This document shows, one piece after another, positions 1-5,851 of a stretch of 8,392 nt of DNA (position 1 is the first letter of the stretch; each line of letters starts with the position of its first letter). This DNA is from an uncultured Eubacteriales bacterium. Its GTDB lineage: Bacteria; Bacillota; Clostridia; Lachnospirales; Lachnospiraceae. The notes beneath the pieces are model-generated. The model worked only from the letters and a program-made list of their open reading frames with translations. It was not told the DNA's origin and made no database searches. The position numbers were made by a program, and so were the translations under genes. Location: positions 1-8,392 of the forward strand of contig UQYF01000059.1 in the NCBI GenBank assembly GCA_900545175.1, read 5' to 3'.

Positions 1-716
1 CAACCGATACGAGCGTGCATAGTAGTCAATTCAGACAACTTACGCTGTTCCCAAGCGTCAGTAAATCCTGAAAATCTTATTTCAGGAACATTTGTTCCGT
101 TTTGTGGGAACATTTTTTGAAGCATATATTTTTTTAGTTTTATTAAATCGTCACACTTACGCTGGTGAAGAGTGATGAGGGTGTCGAGGTTGCGGAAATA
201 ACCTGCAATCACTTTTTGTTCTTCATATTTTGGAACATCAACTACAAATTCCTGCATATCTGACGCAAGAATATGTTTTATGGTATTACCAATAGTAATG
301 TTCTCAATTTTCTTCTTGGCTTTATCAGTCTGATATTCATAATTTAAAAAGTAAGGTTCCATTTTTTCTTTGGGATTTCTAAACATGATTAATGCATGAG
401 CCGCTGTATTGTCCAATTCTTCCGGAATTACAGCCGCATGTCCAACATGACCGGACTGAACCATAACCATATCTCCGGTATGTAACCATTTGTCTTTTTG
501 CTTTTCATAGAATTCGTCATTTATGAAAATCTCAGAGTTATGATTTATCTGTCCATCTTTTACATTGTTAGATTCCAAATAAAAATGTCCTTGTTCTACA
601 TAGTATGGAGTAGCTGTTCCTACGAATGCATTTCCAATCGAACCATATATATCCCCCAACTTACGCTGTTCCCAATCATTAGTGAATTTTTTGAATCTCA
701 CCTTTGGTTTACTCAT
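1..716 (-). CDS. hsdS: Type I restriction-modification specificity subunit HsdS (3' end outside window)
   Basis: HsdS recognises the target DNA sequence for a type I restriction-modification complex and holds two HsdM subunits. The frame is open from an ATG at 716 to the window edge, giving 238 residues, about 55-60% of a usual HsdS. The first target-recognition domain begins with RFKKFTNDWEQRKL (residues 7-20). A conserved helical spacer follows at about 165-205, with LHQRKCDDLIKLKK and QKMFPQNG. The second recognition domain opens with the near-copy RFSGFTDAWEQRKL (214-227). This half-and-half architecture is standard for Firmicute HsdS. The gene starts 3 bases after the hsdM stop, and its ribosome site (GGAGGGG) lies inside the last hsdM codons, so the two are co-translated. 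Family identity is seen directly; the DNA target cannot be predicted. Confidence 0.95.
   Translation of the reverse strand, partial: MSKPKVRFKKFTNDWEQRKLGDIYGSIGNAFVGTATPYYVEQGHFYLESNNVKDGQINHNSEIFINDEFYEKQKDKWLHTGDMVMVQSGHVGHAAVIPEELDNTAAHALIMFRNPKEKMEPYFLNYEYQTDKAKKKIENITIGNTIKHILASDMQEFVVDVPKYEEQKVIAGYFRNLDTLITLHQRKCDDLIKLKKYMLQKMFPQNGTNVPEIRFSGFTDAWEQRKLSELTTMHARIG
36..54. repeat. 19-bp direct repeat in hsdS, copy in second recognition domain
   Basis: The plus-strand string caacttacgctgttcccaa is identical here and at 657-675, 621 bases apart. It encodes the WEQRKL segment at the start of each target-recognition domain. Exact identity at the DNA level, in codons flanked by divergent sequence, suits homologous exchange of recognition domains. 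Confidence 0.9.
657..675. repeat. 19-bp direct repeat in hsdS, copy in first recognition domain
   Basis: Partner of the identical 19-base string at 36-54. It lies near the 5' end of hsdS, in the codons for the first WEQRKL motif. Confidence 0.9.
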
Positions 717-719
717 ACC

Positions 720-2318
720 TTACCCCTCCATCATCTTAATAATGTCATTTATTGATGCCATAATGCCCTCATCAGAAGAGGTTAAATCCTTAAGAAGTGA
801 TACGAATTCTCCCTGAGCCTTTGCAATCTCATCATCTGTCTTTTTCATATCCGCAAGAAGTTCATTCAAATCAATCTCCTCTTCCTTCTCGAAATTGTCG
901 ACATATCTCGGAATATTGAGATTGAAATCGTTCTTCTCGATATCCTCAAAGCTTGCCAAGTATGACTCTTTATCCACAGTCTGTCTATTATTATACAGGC
1001 TTATAACTGCATCTATGTGCTCATCTGTCATTGTATTCTGCTTCTTTCCTTTGTCGAACTTCTGTGAAGCATCGATAAAAAGCACATCCCTGCCATCCCT
1101 ATGTTTTTTTAGCACGACAATACATGTAGGAATTGATGTGTTGTAAAACAGATTTGCCGGCAGACCGATTACCGCATAGATGTTACCTGAACGAAGCAGC
1201 TTCTCCCTTATTTTGCCTTCTGCGGCACCTCGGAAAAGAACACCGTGTGGAAGGACAATCGCCATTGTTCCGTTACTCTTTAAATGGTAAAGTCCATGCA
1301 GAAGAAATGCATAATCTGCTTTTGATTTAGGTGCTAATACTCCGTAGTCGCTAAAACGCTCATCCTGCAAAAATCCTGCTGCCGCGCTCCAGTTTGCTGA
1401 ATATGGCGGATTCATAAGCACCATATTAAAGTCTGTCTCTTCGCCTGTAGGCCAGTCAGAATCTAATGTATCGCCATTTCGAAGGTTCTGATTTTCCGCT
1501 GCAATTCCATGAAGGAACATGTTCATTCTTGCAAGGTTATATGTAGAATTCATAAGCTCCTGACCATAATACCTTATGTATTCCGGCTGTTTAGAGTACT
1601 TCTTTGCATTTAAAAGTAATGAACCTGAACCCATGCATGGGTCATACACTGACAAGCCTCTCTTATCTTCCTGTCCTGCAATAGCAATCCTTGTGAGTAT
1701 CTTTGATACAGCCTGCGGTGTATAGAATTCTCCTGCCTTCTTGCCCGTCTCAGATGCAAACTGTCCGATTAAATACTCATATGCATTTCCAAGGACATCC
1801 GCATCAGAGTTCAACAAATCTGCCTTGTCAATTTCCTTTATAAGATTTGAAACCGTGTCACTCTGTTTTTGGTCGCCTGCTCCAAGTCGATTCGAGTACA
1901 AATCAATATCCGTGAACAAATCAACAAATAAAGGGTCACTCTGCTCAATATTGTTGAATGCTTTTTGAAGCTGCTCGCGGTTAAAGGAGTTATTTCTTGC
2001 CGCTTCCGCAAAATTAGTATAGGTAAGTTCCGGTTCAATAACATAATGACATTCTGAATTAAGCTGTTCCTTTAATTCCTCTGCACTCTCATCCTCAAGA
2101 GCTTCTTTATATGCTGCCAAAGCGACTCTCAGGTTTTCCGGCTTTGCATCATATAGCAAGTCATACACTTTGATTAAAAAAGAATCCGATAAATATTTAT
2201 AAAATACAATTCCCAACAAATAATCCTTATATTCATTTGCATCCATCTTAGAACGAAGTATATCTGCTCCACTCCACAATACACTGATTAAGTCTTTGCT
2301 GTTTTCTAAATCTGCCAT
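720..2318 (-). CDS. hsdM: Type I restriction-modification DNA methyltransferase subunit HsdM
   Basis: HsdM transfers a methyl group from S-adenosylmethionine to adenine N6 at sites chosen by HsdS. The 532 residues match the usual family length. An HsdM N-terminal helical domain (about 8-165) is followed by the methyltransferase fold. FYTPQ at 198-202 starts the conserved region, DPCMGSGS (226-233) is the cofactor-binding motif I, and NPPY (303-306) is the catalytic motif IV of N6-adenine enzymes. All key residues are present, so it should be active. The C-terminal tail (about 475-532) is charged and helical, as expected for HsdS contact. An excellent ribosome site GGAGG (2327-2331) lies 8 bases before the ATG. 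hsdS follows directly; hsdR is not visible and may lie beyond position 1 or elsewhere. Confidence 0.97.
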   Translation of the reverse strand: MADLENSKDLISVLWSGADILRSKMDANEYKDYLLGIVFYKYLSDSFLIKVYDLLYDAKPENLRVALAAYKEALEDESAEELKEQLNSECHYVIEPELTYTNFAEAARNNSFNREQLQKAFNNIEQSDPLFVDLFTDIDLYSNRLGAGDQKQSDTVSNLIKEIDKADLLNSDADVLGNAYEYLIGQFASETGKKAGEFYTPQAVSKILTRIAIAGQEDKRGLSVYDPCMGSGSLLLNAKKYSKQPEYIRYYGQELMNSTYNLARMNMFLHGIAAENQNLRNGDTLDSDWPTGEETDFNMVLMNPPYSANWSAAAGFLQDERFSDYGVLAPKSKADYAFLLHGLYHLKSNGTMAIVLPHGVLFRGAAEGKIREKLLRSGNIYAVIGLPANLFYNTSIPTCIVVLKKHRDGRDVLFIDASQKFDKGKKQNTMTDEHIDAVISLYNNRQTVDKESYLASFEDIEKNDFNLNIPRYVDNFEKEEEIDLNELLADMKKTDDEIAKAQGEFVSLLKDLTSSDEGIMASINDIIKMMEG

Positions 2319-2354
2319 ATATTTTACCTCCGACTATCCGTCAATAATACTATG

Positions 2355-2384
2355 ATTATAACCCTTATATGTTTCAATTTGCAA
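2355..2384 (-). promoter_or_regulatory. Predicted sigma-70-type promoter of hsdMS
   Basis: On the minus strand TTGCAA (2384-2379) and a perfect TATAAT (2360-2355) are separated by 18 bases. Transcription would start near 2348, about 30 bases before the hsdM ATG, giving a short leader with GGAGG. Predicted from sequence only. Confidence 0.6.
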
Positions 2385-2587
2385 CTGGGTAAAGTTATAT
2401 AAAATTCTGCCTTATCTTTTTTATCATCACCAAAGCAGCACAAAGGCTGGCATTTAGAATAGTCACACCAAACGCTGACAAATCCATATTCATCATCCGC
2501 AGTAAAATTGTGGCAATATATAAAAGGCACATTATTATGAATATTGTACGTTTAATCCGTATTCATGCAATTATACTATCAATCTAC

Positions 2588-2616
2588 TTGTTATCACAAT
2601 TTTTTAAGAGTATAAT
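2588..2616 (+). promoter_or_regulatory. Predicted sigma-70-type promoter of yqeY
   Basis: TTGTTA (2588-2593) and a perfect TATAAT (2611-2616) are separated by an ideal 17 bases. The start would be near 2623, leaving a leader of about 50 bases before the yqeY ATG. Confidence 0.75.
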
Positions 2617-2672
2617 ATAGAACAGTTGAAATTTACTACCATTTCAAAATATGTAAGAAAGGAAGTATTACC

Positions 2673-3110
2673 ATGAAATTAAAAGAATTACAGGATGCTA
2701 TGATTGCCGCAATGAAGGCAAAAGATAAATTCAGAAAGGATGCCATCGCAGACCTTGTATCCGCTGTCAAGAAGAAAGGCATTGATGCCGGCTGCCGTGA
2801 AGACATCCCTGATGATATGGCAATCGAAGCTATTTTAAAAGAGATAAAGACAGTTAAAGAGCAGATAGATACCTGCCCTGCCGACAGAACCGAGCTTCTT
2901 GCCGACTACCAGAAGAAATACGAGATTATGAGCGAGTTCGCTCCTAAGATGCTCTCCGCAGAGGAGGTCGCTGCAATCCTCAACGAGAAGTTCGCTGACG
3001 TTCTCGCAACCAAGAACAAGGGTCAGATTATGAAAGCTGTCATGGGCGAATTAAAAGGCAAAGCTGACGGAAAAGTCATCAATCAGGTCGTAGCTGAGCT
3101 TACAAAATAA
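2673..3110 (+). CDS. yqeY: GatB/YqeY domain protein
   Basis: A 145-residue all-helical protein of the YqeY family. It matches the family along its whole length: an N-terminal MAAMKAKDK-like segment (here MIAAMKAKDKFRKDAI, 10-25), a central charged helix ending in the EIMSEFAPKMLS motif (about 84-95), and the C-terminal MKAVMGELKGKADGKVINQVV motif, matching the family pattern of a methionine-rich helix then G-x-ADG. The same domain forms the tail of the GatB subunit of tRNA amidotransferase, where it contacts tRNA; the role of free-standing YqeY is not established. AAAGGAAG (2658-2665) lies 7 bases before the ATG. The second half is richer in C-ending codons than the flanking genes, which suggests good expression. 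It appears monocistronic, with its own promoter and terminator. Confidence 0.93.
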   Translation: MKLKELQDAMIAAMKAKDKFRKDAIADLVSAVKKKGIDAGCREDIPDDMAIEAILKEIKTVKEQIDTCPADRTELLADYQKKYEIMSEFAPKMLSAEEVAAILNEKFADVLATKNKGQIMKAVMGELKGKADGKVINQVVAELTK

Positions 3111-3151
3111 TATCTTTGACAATAGAGCATTTTAGTCTCATTGTCACAACA

Positions 3152-3174
3152 AAAGACCGCCAATGGCGGTCTTT
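3152..3174 (+). terminator. Intrinsic terminator after yqeY, probably bidirectional
   Basis: A perfect 10-base-pair stem (AAAGACCGCC / GGCGGTCTTT) closes a 3-base loop (AAT). The T run is part of the stem's right arm, and the A run on the left gives a matching tail in the other direction. It lies 41 bases after the yqeY stop. A second weak 7-pair inverted repeat (3117-3123 with 3140-3146) precedes it. Confidence 0.9.
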
Positions 3175-3189
3175 CCTATAAATCAAAAA

Positions 3190-3212
3190 TCCCCGGTAAA
3201 TTCTACCGGGGA
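3190..3212 (-). terminator. Intrinsic terminator of the tRNA-Gly unit
   Basis: A perfect 9-base-pair stem (TCCCCGGTA / TACCGGGGA) with a 5-base loop. On the minus strand it is followed by TTTTTG, and it begins 13 bases after the tRNA 3' end. Confidence 0.88.
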
Positions 3213-3225
3213 TAAAATAAAAGAA

Positions 3226-3297
<72 letters not shown>

Positions 3298-3325
3298 ATT
3301 GTACTTTGTAAGCTGTTGCACTCAC

Positions 3326-3356
3326 AAGGACAAGTAGTATATTACTACATGTCCTT
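3326..3356. repeat. 31-bp imperfect palindrome over the tRNA promoter
   Basis: Two 14-base arms with one mismatch surround a 3-base centre. The arms read AAGGACA-A-GTAGTA and TACTAC-A-TGTCCTT on the plus strand. It covers the promoter spacer, the -10 box and the start point. No T run follows, so it is not a normal terminator. It could be an operator or a hairpin at the 5' end of the precursor. Confidence 0.75.
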
Positions 3357-3367
3357 GAATAAGTCAA
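3339..3367 (-). promoter_or_regulatory. Predicted sigma-70-type promoter of tRNA-Gly
   Basis: On the minus strand TTGACT (3367-3362) and TAATAT (3344-3339) are separated by exactly 17 bases. The start would be near 3332, about 35 bases upstream of the mature tRNA. The -10 box lies at the centre of an imperfect palindrome (3326-3356). Confidence 0.8.
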
Positions 3368-3452
3368 CACCTTTTTTGAAATTTTTTAAATTTTTTTAAT
3401 TATTGTAATAATTCTTTCAAATAAGCTTATTTCATCATACAGTATATTGCTG

Positions 3453-5369
3453 CTACAGCTGCTCAACATCCACCTTGAGTTTTCCTGTCATCTCCTGAAC
3501 AAATGCCGTCTGGGATGAAATCTCTTCCGTGTTCGCAGCGATATTCGAGACTTTCTCGGTCATTGCATTCATGCTTGTGATAAGGTTCTCTATTGATTCG
3601 ATACTTTTTGTGATTTTAGGAAGAATAGCTTCCGCCTTCTCATCATTTTCCGAGATGAGATTCTTCGTAGAATCTGAAAGATTCCTTATCTCCTCAGCCA
3701 CAACAGCAAAGCCACGGCCATGTTCTCCTGCCCTTGCAGCCTCAATAGAAGCATTGAGCGAAAGAAGATTTGTCTGACCTGCTATTGATGAAACATCTTC
3801 ATTGCTTTTCTTGTATACATTTATAAAATCCGACATGGTTGTCACAGAATCATTCAGCTCCTCACATAGCTTTGAAATCTGCCGGATATGCATAGCAAGG
3901 TCTGTCGCTTCCCCTGCCGAAGTCTCATTTGCAATATTAAGCTCATTTATATTGTTGCTCAATTCTCCAAATCTCTGCGTTATATCAACAAGCTTTTGAT
4001 TGTGAATTTCCTGCTCAGCTCGCTCCTTGTTACGAATCTCTTCTAAAGTCTTCATCTCATCCTGCGCCACGCTCTTGACATAATAAATACAGTTCTCTTT
4101 AACATTTACCTTGTTATATATAGCTCTGACCATATTGCGGCAGCTTGAATATCCGCAAGATTCACAATCTCTATGCTGTTCTTCATGAGTATCCTTTTTC
4201 ATCGAGGCAAATATTTCTTTGACAGTGCTTTCACTCGGTTCGGTAATGTCAACCTTTTTATTGTCATAATGGCGTATGAAATCATCCAATCTCAGCTGTG
4301 AAAATGCGTCCATGAGATTTTTCAGGCGCTGCTCATTTGTGAGCCTATCATCCCAAGGGCTGGTACTCTTTTTACCGAAAATTCCCTTTGCCTGCTGTGC
4401 TGTCTGCTTCTTATTGCGCATTTTTGCCAGAGTGAGCATAACATCATCCGTATTGCGCTCAGGCTGTGTTGCAGTTCCATAGATACAGCCCTTTGCACAA
4501 TTCAAAATATCGACCATAAAAGGCTGCTGCTTTCCTGATTTTATGCGGGCAGCGTATTCTTTCAGATAATTATATGCCTCATGTTCACCTTCAACCTGAC
4601 GTACAATGTACTCTCTTCCGACAAAGTGCTCAACATTCTCACGAAGTCCGCCCGGCATTGGATAGAGCGAACCCATGCCATACTCCAACTCGTCCATATA
4701 TGGCTCACAACCTTCATATTCATTGCCGATTTTTTTCATAAGCTTATTAAAAGTTACATTATACGATACATAGCCTGCACAATTTTTATCCGTAATCTCA
4801 AGCTTTTTGGCAATGCATGGACTTATAAAAGCCAGCTCATCGTCAATTTTCATATATTTTTTCATATAAATAGCAAGACACATCATAGGGCTATGTACCG
4901 GCATAAGCTTAGACAGCAATTCAGGAATATATTTCTCAATGTAATTCACAACCGCAGGACAAGGCTGCGAAATTCCACCTTTGAAATCATGCTCCGTAAT
5001 ATACTTTAGATATCCCCACGTAGTAATATCCGCCCCAAACGACACACTGCATATATGATTCACGCCCTTTTTTTTCAGATATCCGAGAATTCTCTTATAT
5101 TCTTCAGGATAATTTGCCAAAAATGCGGGTGCAAGAATCACGGAAATCTTTTTTCCTCTCGCCAAATCGTCAAAAAACTTATCCGTGTCGTCATAATAGT
5201 CCCTCGCATTGTGCGGACATGCATCAAAGCATTCGCCACATGCGATGCACTTATCACCATCAACCATAACTTTTCCGACTTCGGTTGCAACATTAGCAGT
5301 CAGAACCGGACAATTCCTCACGCACTTATTACAACCTGTGCATAAATCGTTAGTGTAAATCAGTTCCAT
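3453..5369 (-). CDS. Sensory [FeFe]-hydrogenase-like protein fused to a methyl-accepting chemotaxis signalling domain
   Basis: A 638-residue soluble protein with no membrane segment. Residues 10-20 and 41-51 carry two ferredoxin-type CxxCxxCxxxCP sites. Residues 75-303 form the hydrogenase large-subunit domain. All four cysteines that would hold the cubane of the H-cluster are present: C137 (SQPCP), C185 (SPCIAKK), C291 and C295 (NCAKGC). Relative to catalytic enzymes, the first cysteine of the TSCCP motif is proline and the methionines of MPC and of the third motif are Ser and Leu, a pattern pointing to sensing rather than turnover. C402, C405, C410 and C427 form a further Fe-S motif. Residues 455-638 are an antiparallel coiled coil with a typical receptor tip (LNASIEAARAGEHGRGFAVVA, from 538 to 558, bar one flanking residue) that binds CheW/CheA. 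AAGGAG (5380-5385) fits the ATG. Likely a cytoplasmic hydrogen or redox chemoreceptor; the ligand is inferred. Confidence 0.9.
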   Translation of the reverse strand: MELIYTNDLCTGCNKCVRNCPVLTANVATEVGKVMVDGDKCIACGECFDACPHNARDYYDDTDKFFDDLARGKKISVILAPAFLANYPEEYKRILGYLKKKGVNHICSVSFGADITTWGYLKYITEHDFKGGISQPCPAVVNYIEKYIPELLSKLMPVHSPMMCLAIYMKKYMKIDDELAFISPCIAKKLEITDKNCAGYVSYNVTFNKLMKKIGNEYEGCEPYMDELEYGMGSLYPMPGGLRENVEHFVGREYIVRQVEGEHEAYNYLKEYAARIKSGKQQPFMVDILNCAKGCIYGTATQPERNTDDVMLTLAKMRNKKQTAQQAKGIFGKKSTSPWDDRLTNEQRLKNLMDAFSQLRLDDFIRHYDNKKVDITEPSESTVKEIFASMKKDTHEEQHRDCESCGYSSCRNMVRAIYNKVNVKENCIYYVKSVAQDEMKTLEEIRNKERAEQEIHNQKLVDITQRFGELSNNINELNIANETSAGEATDLAMHIRQISKLCEELNDSVTTMSDFINVYKKSNEDVSSIAGQTNLLSLNASIEAARAGEHGRGFAVVAEEIRNLSDSTKNLISENDEKAEAILPKITKSIESIENLITSMNAMTEKVSNIAANTEEISSQTAFVQEMTGKLKVDVEQL

Positions 5370-5437
5370 AACATACTTTCTCCTTCTGCTTTTAATATGA
5401 TTAAAGTGATTTAAAAAAATTTTCTTCTGTTTTCATT

Positions 5438-5486
5438 ATTATAACGCAATTTGTGATTAAATTATAACGCAATTTGTGATTAAATT
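5438..5486. repeat. Perfect tandem duplication, 23-bp unit, two copies
   Basis: Units at 5438-5460 and 5461-5483 are identical, and three bases of a third copy (att) follow. On the minus strand each unit ends in TATAAT, so the duplication makes two -10-like boxes 23 bases apart, 6 plus the usual 17-base spacing. On the plus strand each unit carries TTGTGA, the half-site form of Rex or CRP/FNR-type operators. It lies in the leader of the chemoreceptor gene, 69 to 117 bases before its ATG. Confidence 0.92.
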
Positions 5487-5502
5487 CCATACAATATAAT
5501 AT
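5474..5502 (+). promoter_or_regulatory. Predicted rightward promoter for the small membrane-peptide transcript
   Basis: TTGTGA (5474-5479) in the second tandem copy and TAATAT (5497-5502) are separated by 17 bases. Transcription would start near 5509, at the base of the 5506-5532 hairpin, leaving a leader of about 160 bases before the ORF at 5671. Confidence 0.45.
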
Positions 5503-5505
5503 ACT

Positions 5506-5532
5506 ATATCGTGAGCACAGCTCACTCGATAT
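5506..5532. repeat. Bulged inverted repeat in overlapping leaders
   Basis: ATATCG-TGAGC pairs with GCTCA-CT-CGATAT around the loop ACA: eleven pairs with a 2-base bulge. On the plus strand it is followed by TTTTCACTGTTTTT, so it could act as a terminator or attenuator for rightward transcription. On the minus strand it lies in the chemoreceptor leader. Confidence 0.7.
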
Positions 5533-5558
5533 TTTCACTGTTTTTAAGTCATGCAGGC

Positions 5559-5584
5559 ATATCGGCTTGCTTTAACTAATTGTA
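5559..5584 (-). promoter_or_regulatory. Sigma-D/sigma-28-like (motility) promoter of the chemoreceptor gene
   Basis: On the minus strand GCCGATAT (5566-5559) is identical to the -10 box of Bacillus sigma-D promoters. TACA (5584-5581) lies 14 bases upstream, close to the TAAA -35 box (known spacing 14-16). The start would be near 5550, giving a leader of about 180 bases. Chemoreceptor genes commonly belong to this regulon, which strengthens the match. Confidence 0.6.
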
Positions 5585-5634
5585 TGGCAACACAGTCTGC
5601 CAATTACATCATCCTATCATAAAGGAGTCTCAAC

Positions 5635-5664
5635 GGAAAAGCCGGTACGCTTTCCATCGGGAAA
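5635..5664 (+). promoter_or_regulatory. Two alternative leader hairpins before the 31-codon ORF
   Basis: GGAAAAGC (5635-5642) can pair with GCTTTCC (5649-5655), or TTTCC (5651-5655) can instead pair with GGAAA (5660-5664). The two exclude each other, and the second hides GGGA, the probable ribosome site of the ORF at 5671. A stronger AAAGGAG lies at 5621-5627 but has no start codon at a usable distance. Confidence 0.45.
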
Positions 5665-5670
5665 TAAAGT

Positions 5671-5766
5671 ATGCTGTTAGAATTGAGTATTTTTCTAGTC
5701 GCTCTGGGCTTTGCAAAATTTGCCATCGCTCTGTTAATTCAATCCGGAAAAACAAAACAACTGTGA
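5671..5766 (+). CDS. Putative 31-residue single-helix membrane peptide
   Basis: The ORF reads ATG to TGA in 32 codons, with a stop codon just upstream in frame, so its start is fixed. Residues 5-23 form one hydrophobic helix (LSIFLVALGF then AKFAIALLI) with a single lysine at 16. A short basic tail follows (QSGKTKQL), and one acidic residue lies near the N terminus (E4). The ribosome site GGGA (5659-5662) is 8 bases upstream and moderate. The shape resembles type I toxin peptides and small membrane regulators, but I do not recognise a family. A promoter, a long structured leader and a downstream hairpin fit a stand-alone transcript opposite to all neighbouring genes. No antisense antitoxin promoter was convincing. 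Coding status is an inference from reading frame, composition and context. Confidence 0.5.
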   Translation: MLLELSIFLVALGFAKFAIALLIQSGKTKQL

Positions 5767-5797
5767 TTAATCATTAATCAAGCTCTAAGCTGTGAAC

Positions 5798-5836
5798 AGC
5801 CTGCGGTAATTCGGAATGGTTCCAGTGCCGCAGGCT
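5798..5836 (+). terminator. GC-rich hairpin ending the small-peptide transcript
   Basis: AGCCTGCGG (5798-5806) pairs perfectly with CCGCAGGCT (5828-5836). The 21-base loop contains a further GGAA/TTCC pairing. On the plus strand it is followed by a T-rich stretch (GGTTTTATTATTTT) after about 10 bases. On the minus strand no T run follows, but the hairpin may also slow transcription from the operon ending at 5852. Confidence 0.6.
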
Positions 5837-5851
5837 TATGAGTTGGTTTTA

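Larger units (their letters stand above)
2319..2672. other. Divergent intergenic region between hsdM and yqeY
   Basis: This 354-base AT-rich spacer holds the hsdMS promoter near its left end and the yqeY promoter near its right end. Between them the minus strand has one open frame of 68 codons (2324-2530) starting at a GTG with no ribosome site; its last third is the hsdM promoter and ribosome site. It could be a remnant or chance. A weak inverted repeat (ATGAATA...TATTCAT) lies near 2540-2570. I see no RNA gene. Confidence 0.5.
5370..5851. other. Regulatory-rich intergenic region (482 bp)
   Basis: The region separates two leftward genes but holds several overlapping signals. From left to right these are a perfect 23-base tandem repeat, a rightward promoter, a bulged hairpin and a leftward motility-type promoter. 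They are followed by a structured leader, a 31-codon ORF on the plus strand, a 17-base palindrome (5764-5780) over that ORF's stop codon, and a GC-rich hairpin. Details are given in the separate entries. Confidence 0.7.

Noticed and set aside
3396..3432. Terminator after the chemoreceptor gene
   Set aside because: Two AT-only palindromes (AATTATT-gt-AATAATT and AAATAAGCTTATTT) are present but too weak and lack a following T run on the minus strand.
4581..5009. 142-codon plus-strand frame opposite the hydrogenase-like gene
   Set aside because: It is the antisense of a clear protein with conserved cysteine motifs; it has no ribosome site or family features.
5580..5777. 65-codon plus-strand frame beginning with TTG
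   Set aside because: It has no ribosome site and an unlikely composition, and it overlaps the better-supported 31-codon membrane ORF in another frame.
5509..5836. 6S RNA or a known riboswitch in the chemoreceptor spacer
   Set aside because: A short stretch (ACAGCCTGCGG) recalls the 3' part of enterobacterial 6S RNA, but the long rod with a central bubble cannot be drawn, and no known riboswitch core was found.
5671..5850. Firm call of a type I toxin-antitoxin system
   Set aside because: The peptide fits in shape, but no convincing antisense promoter or antitoxin RNA could be read from the minus strand.
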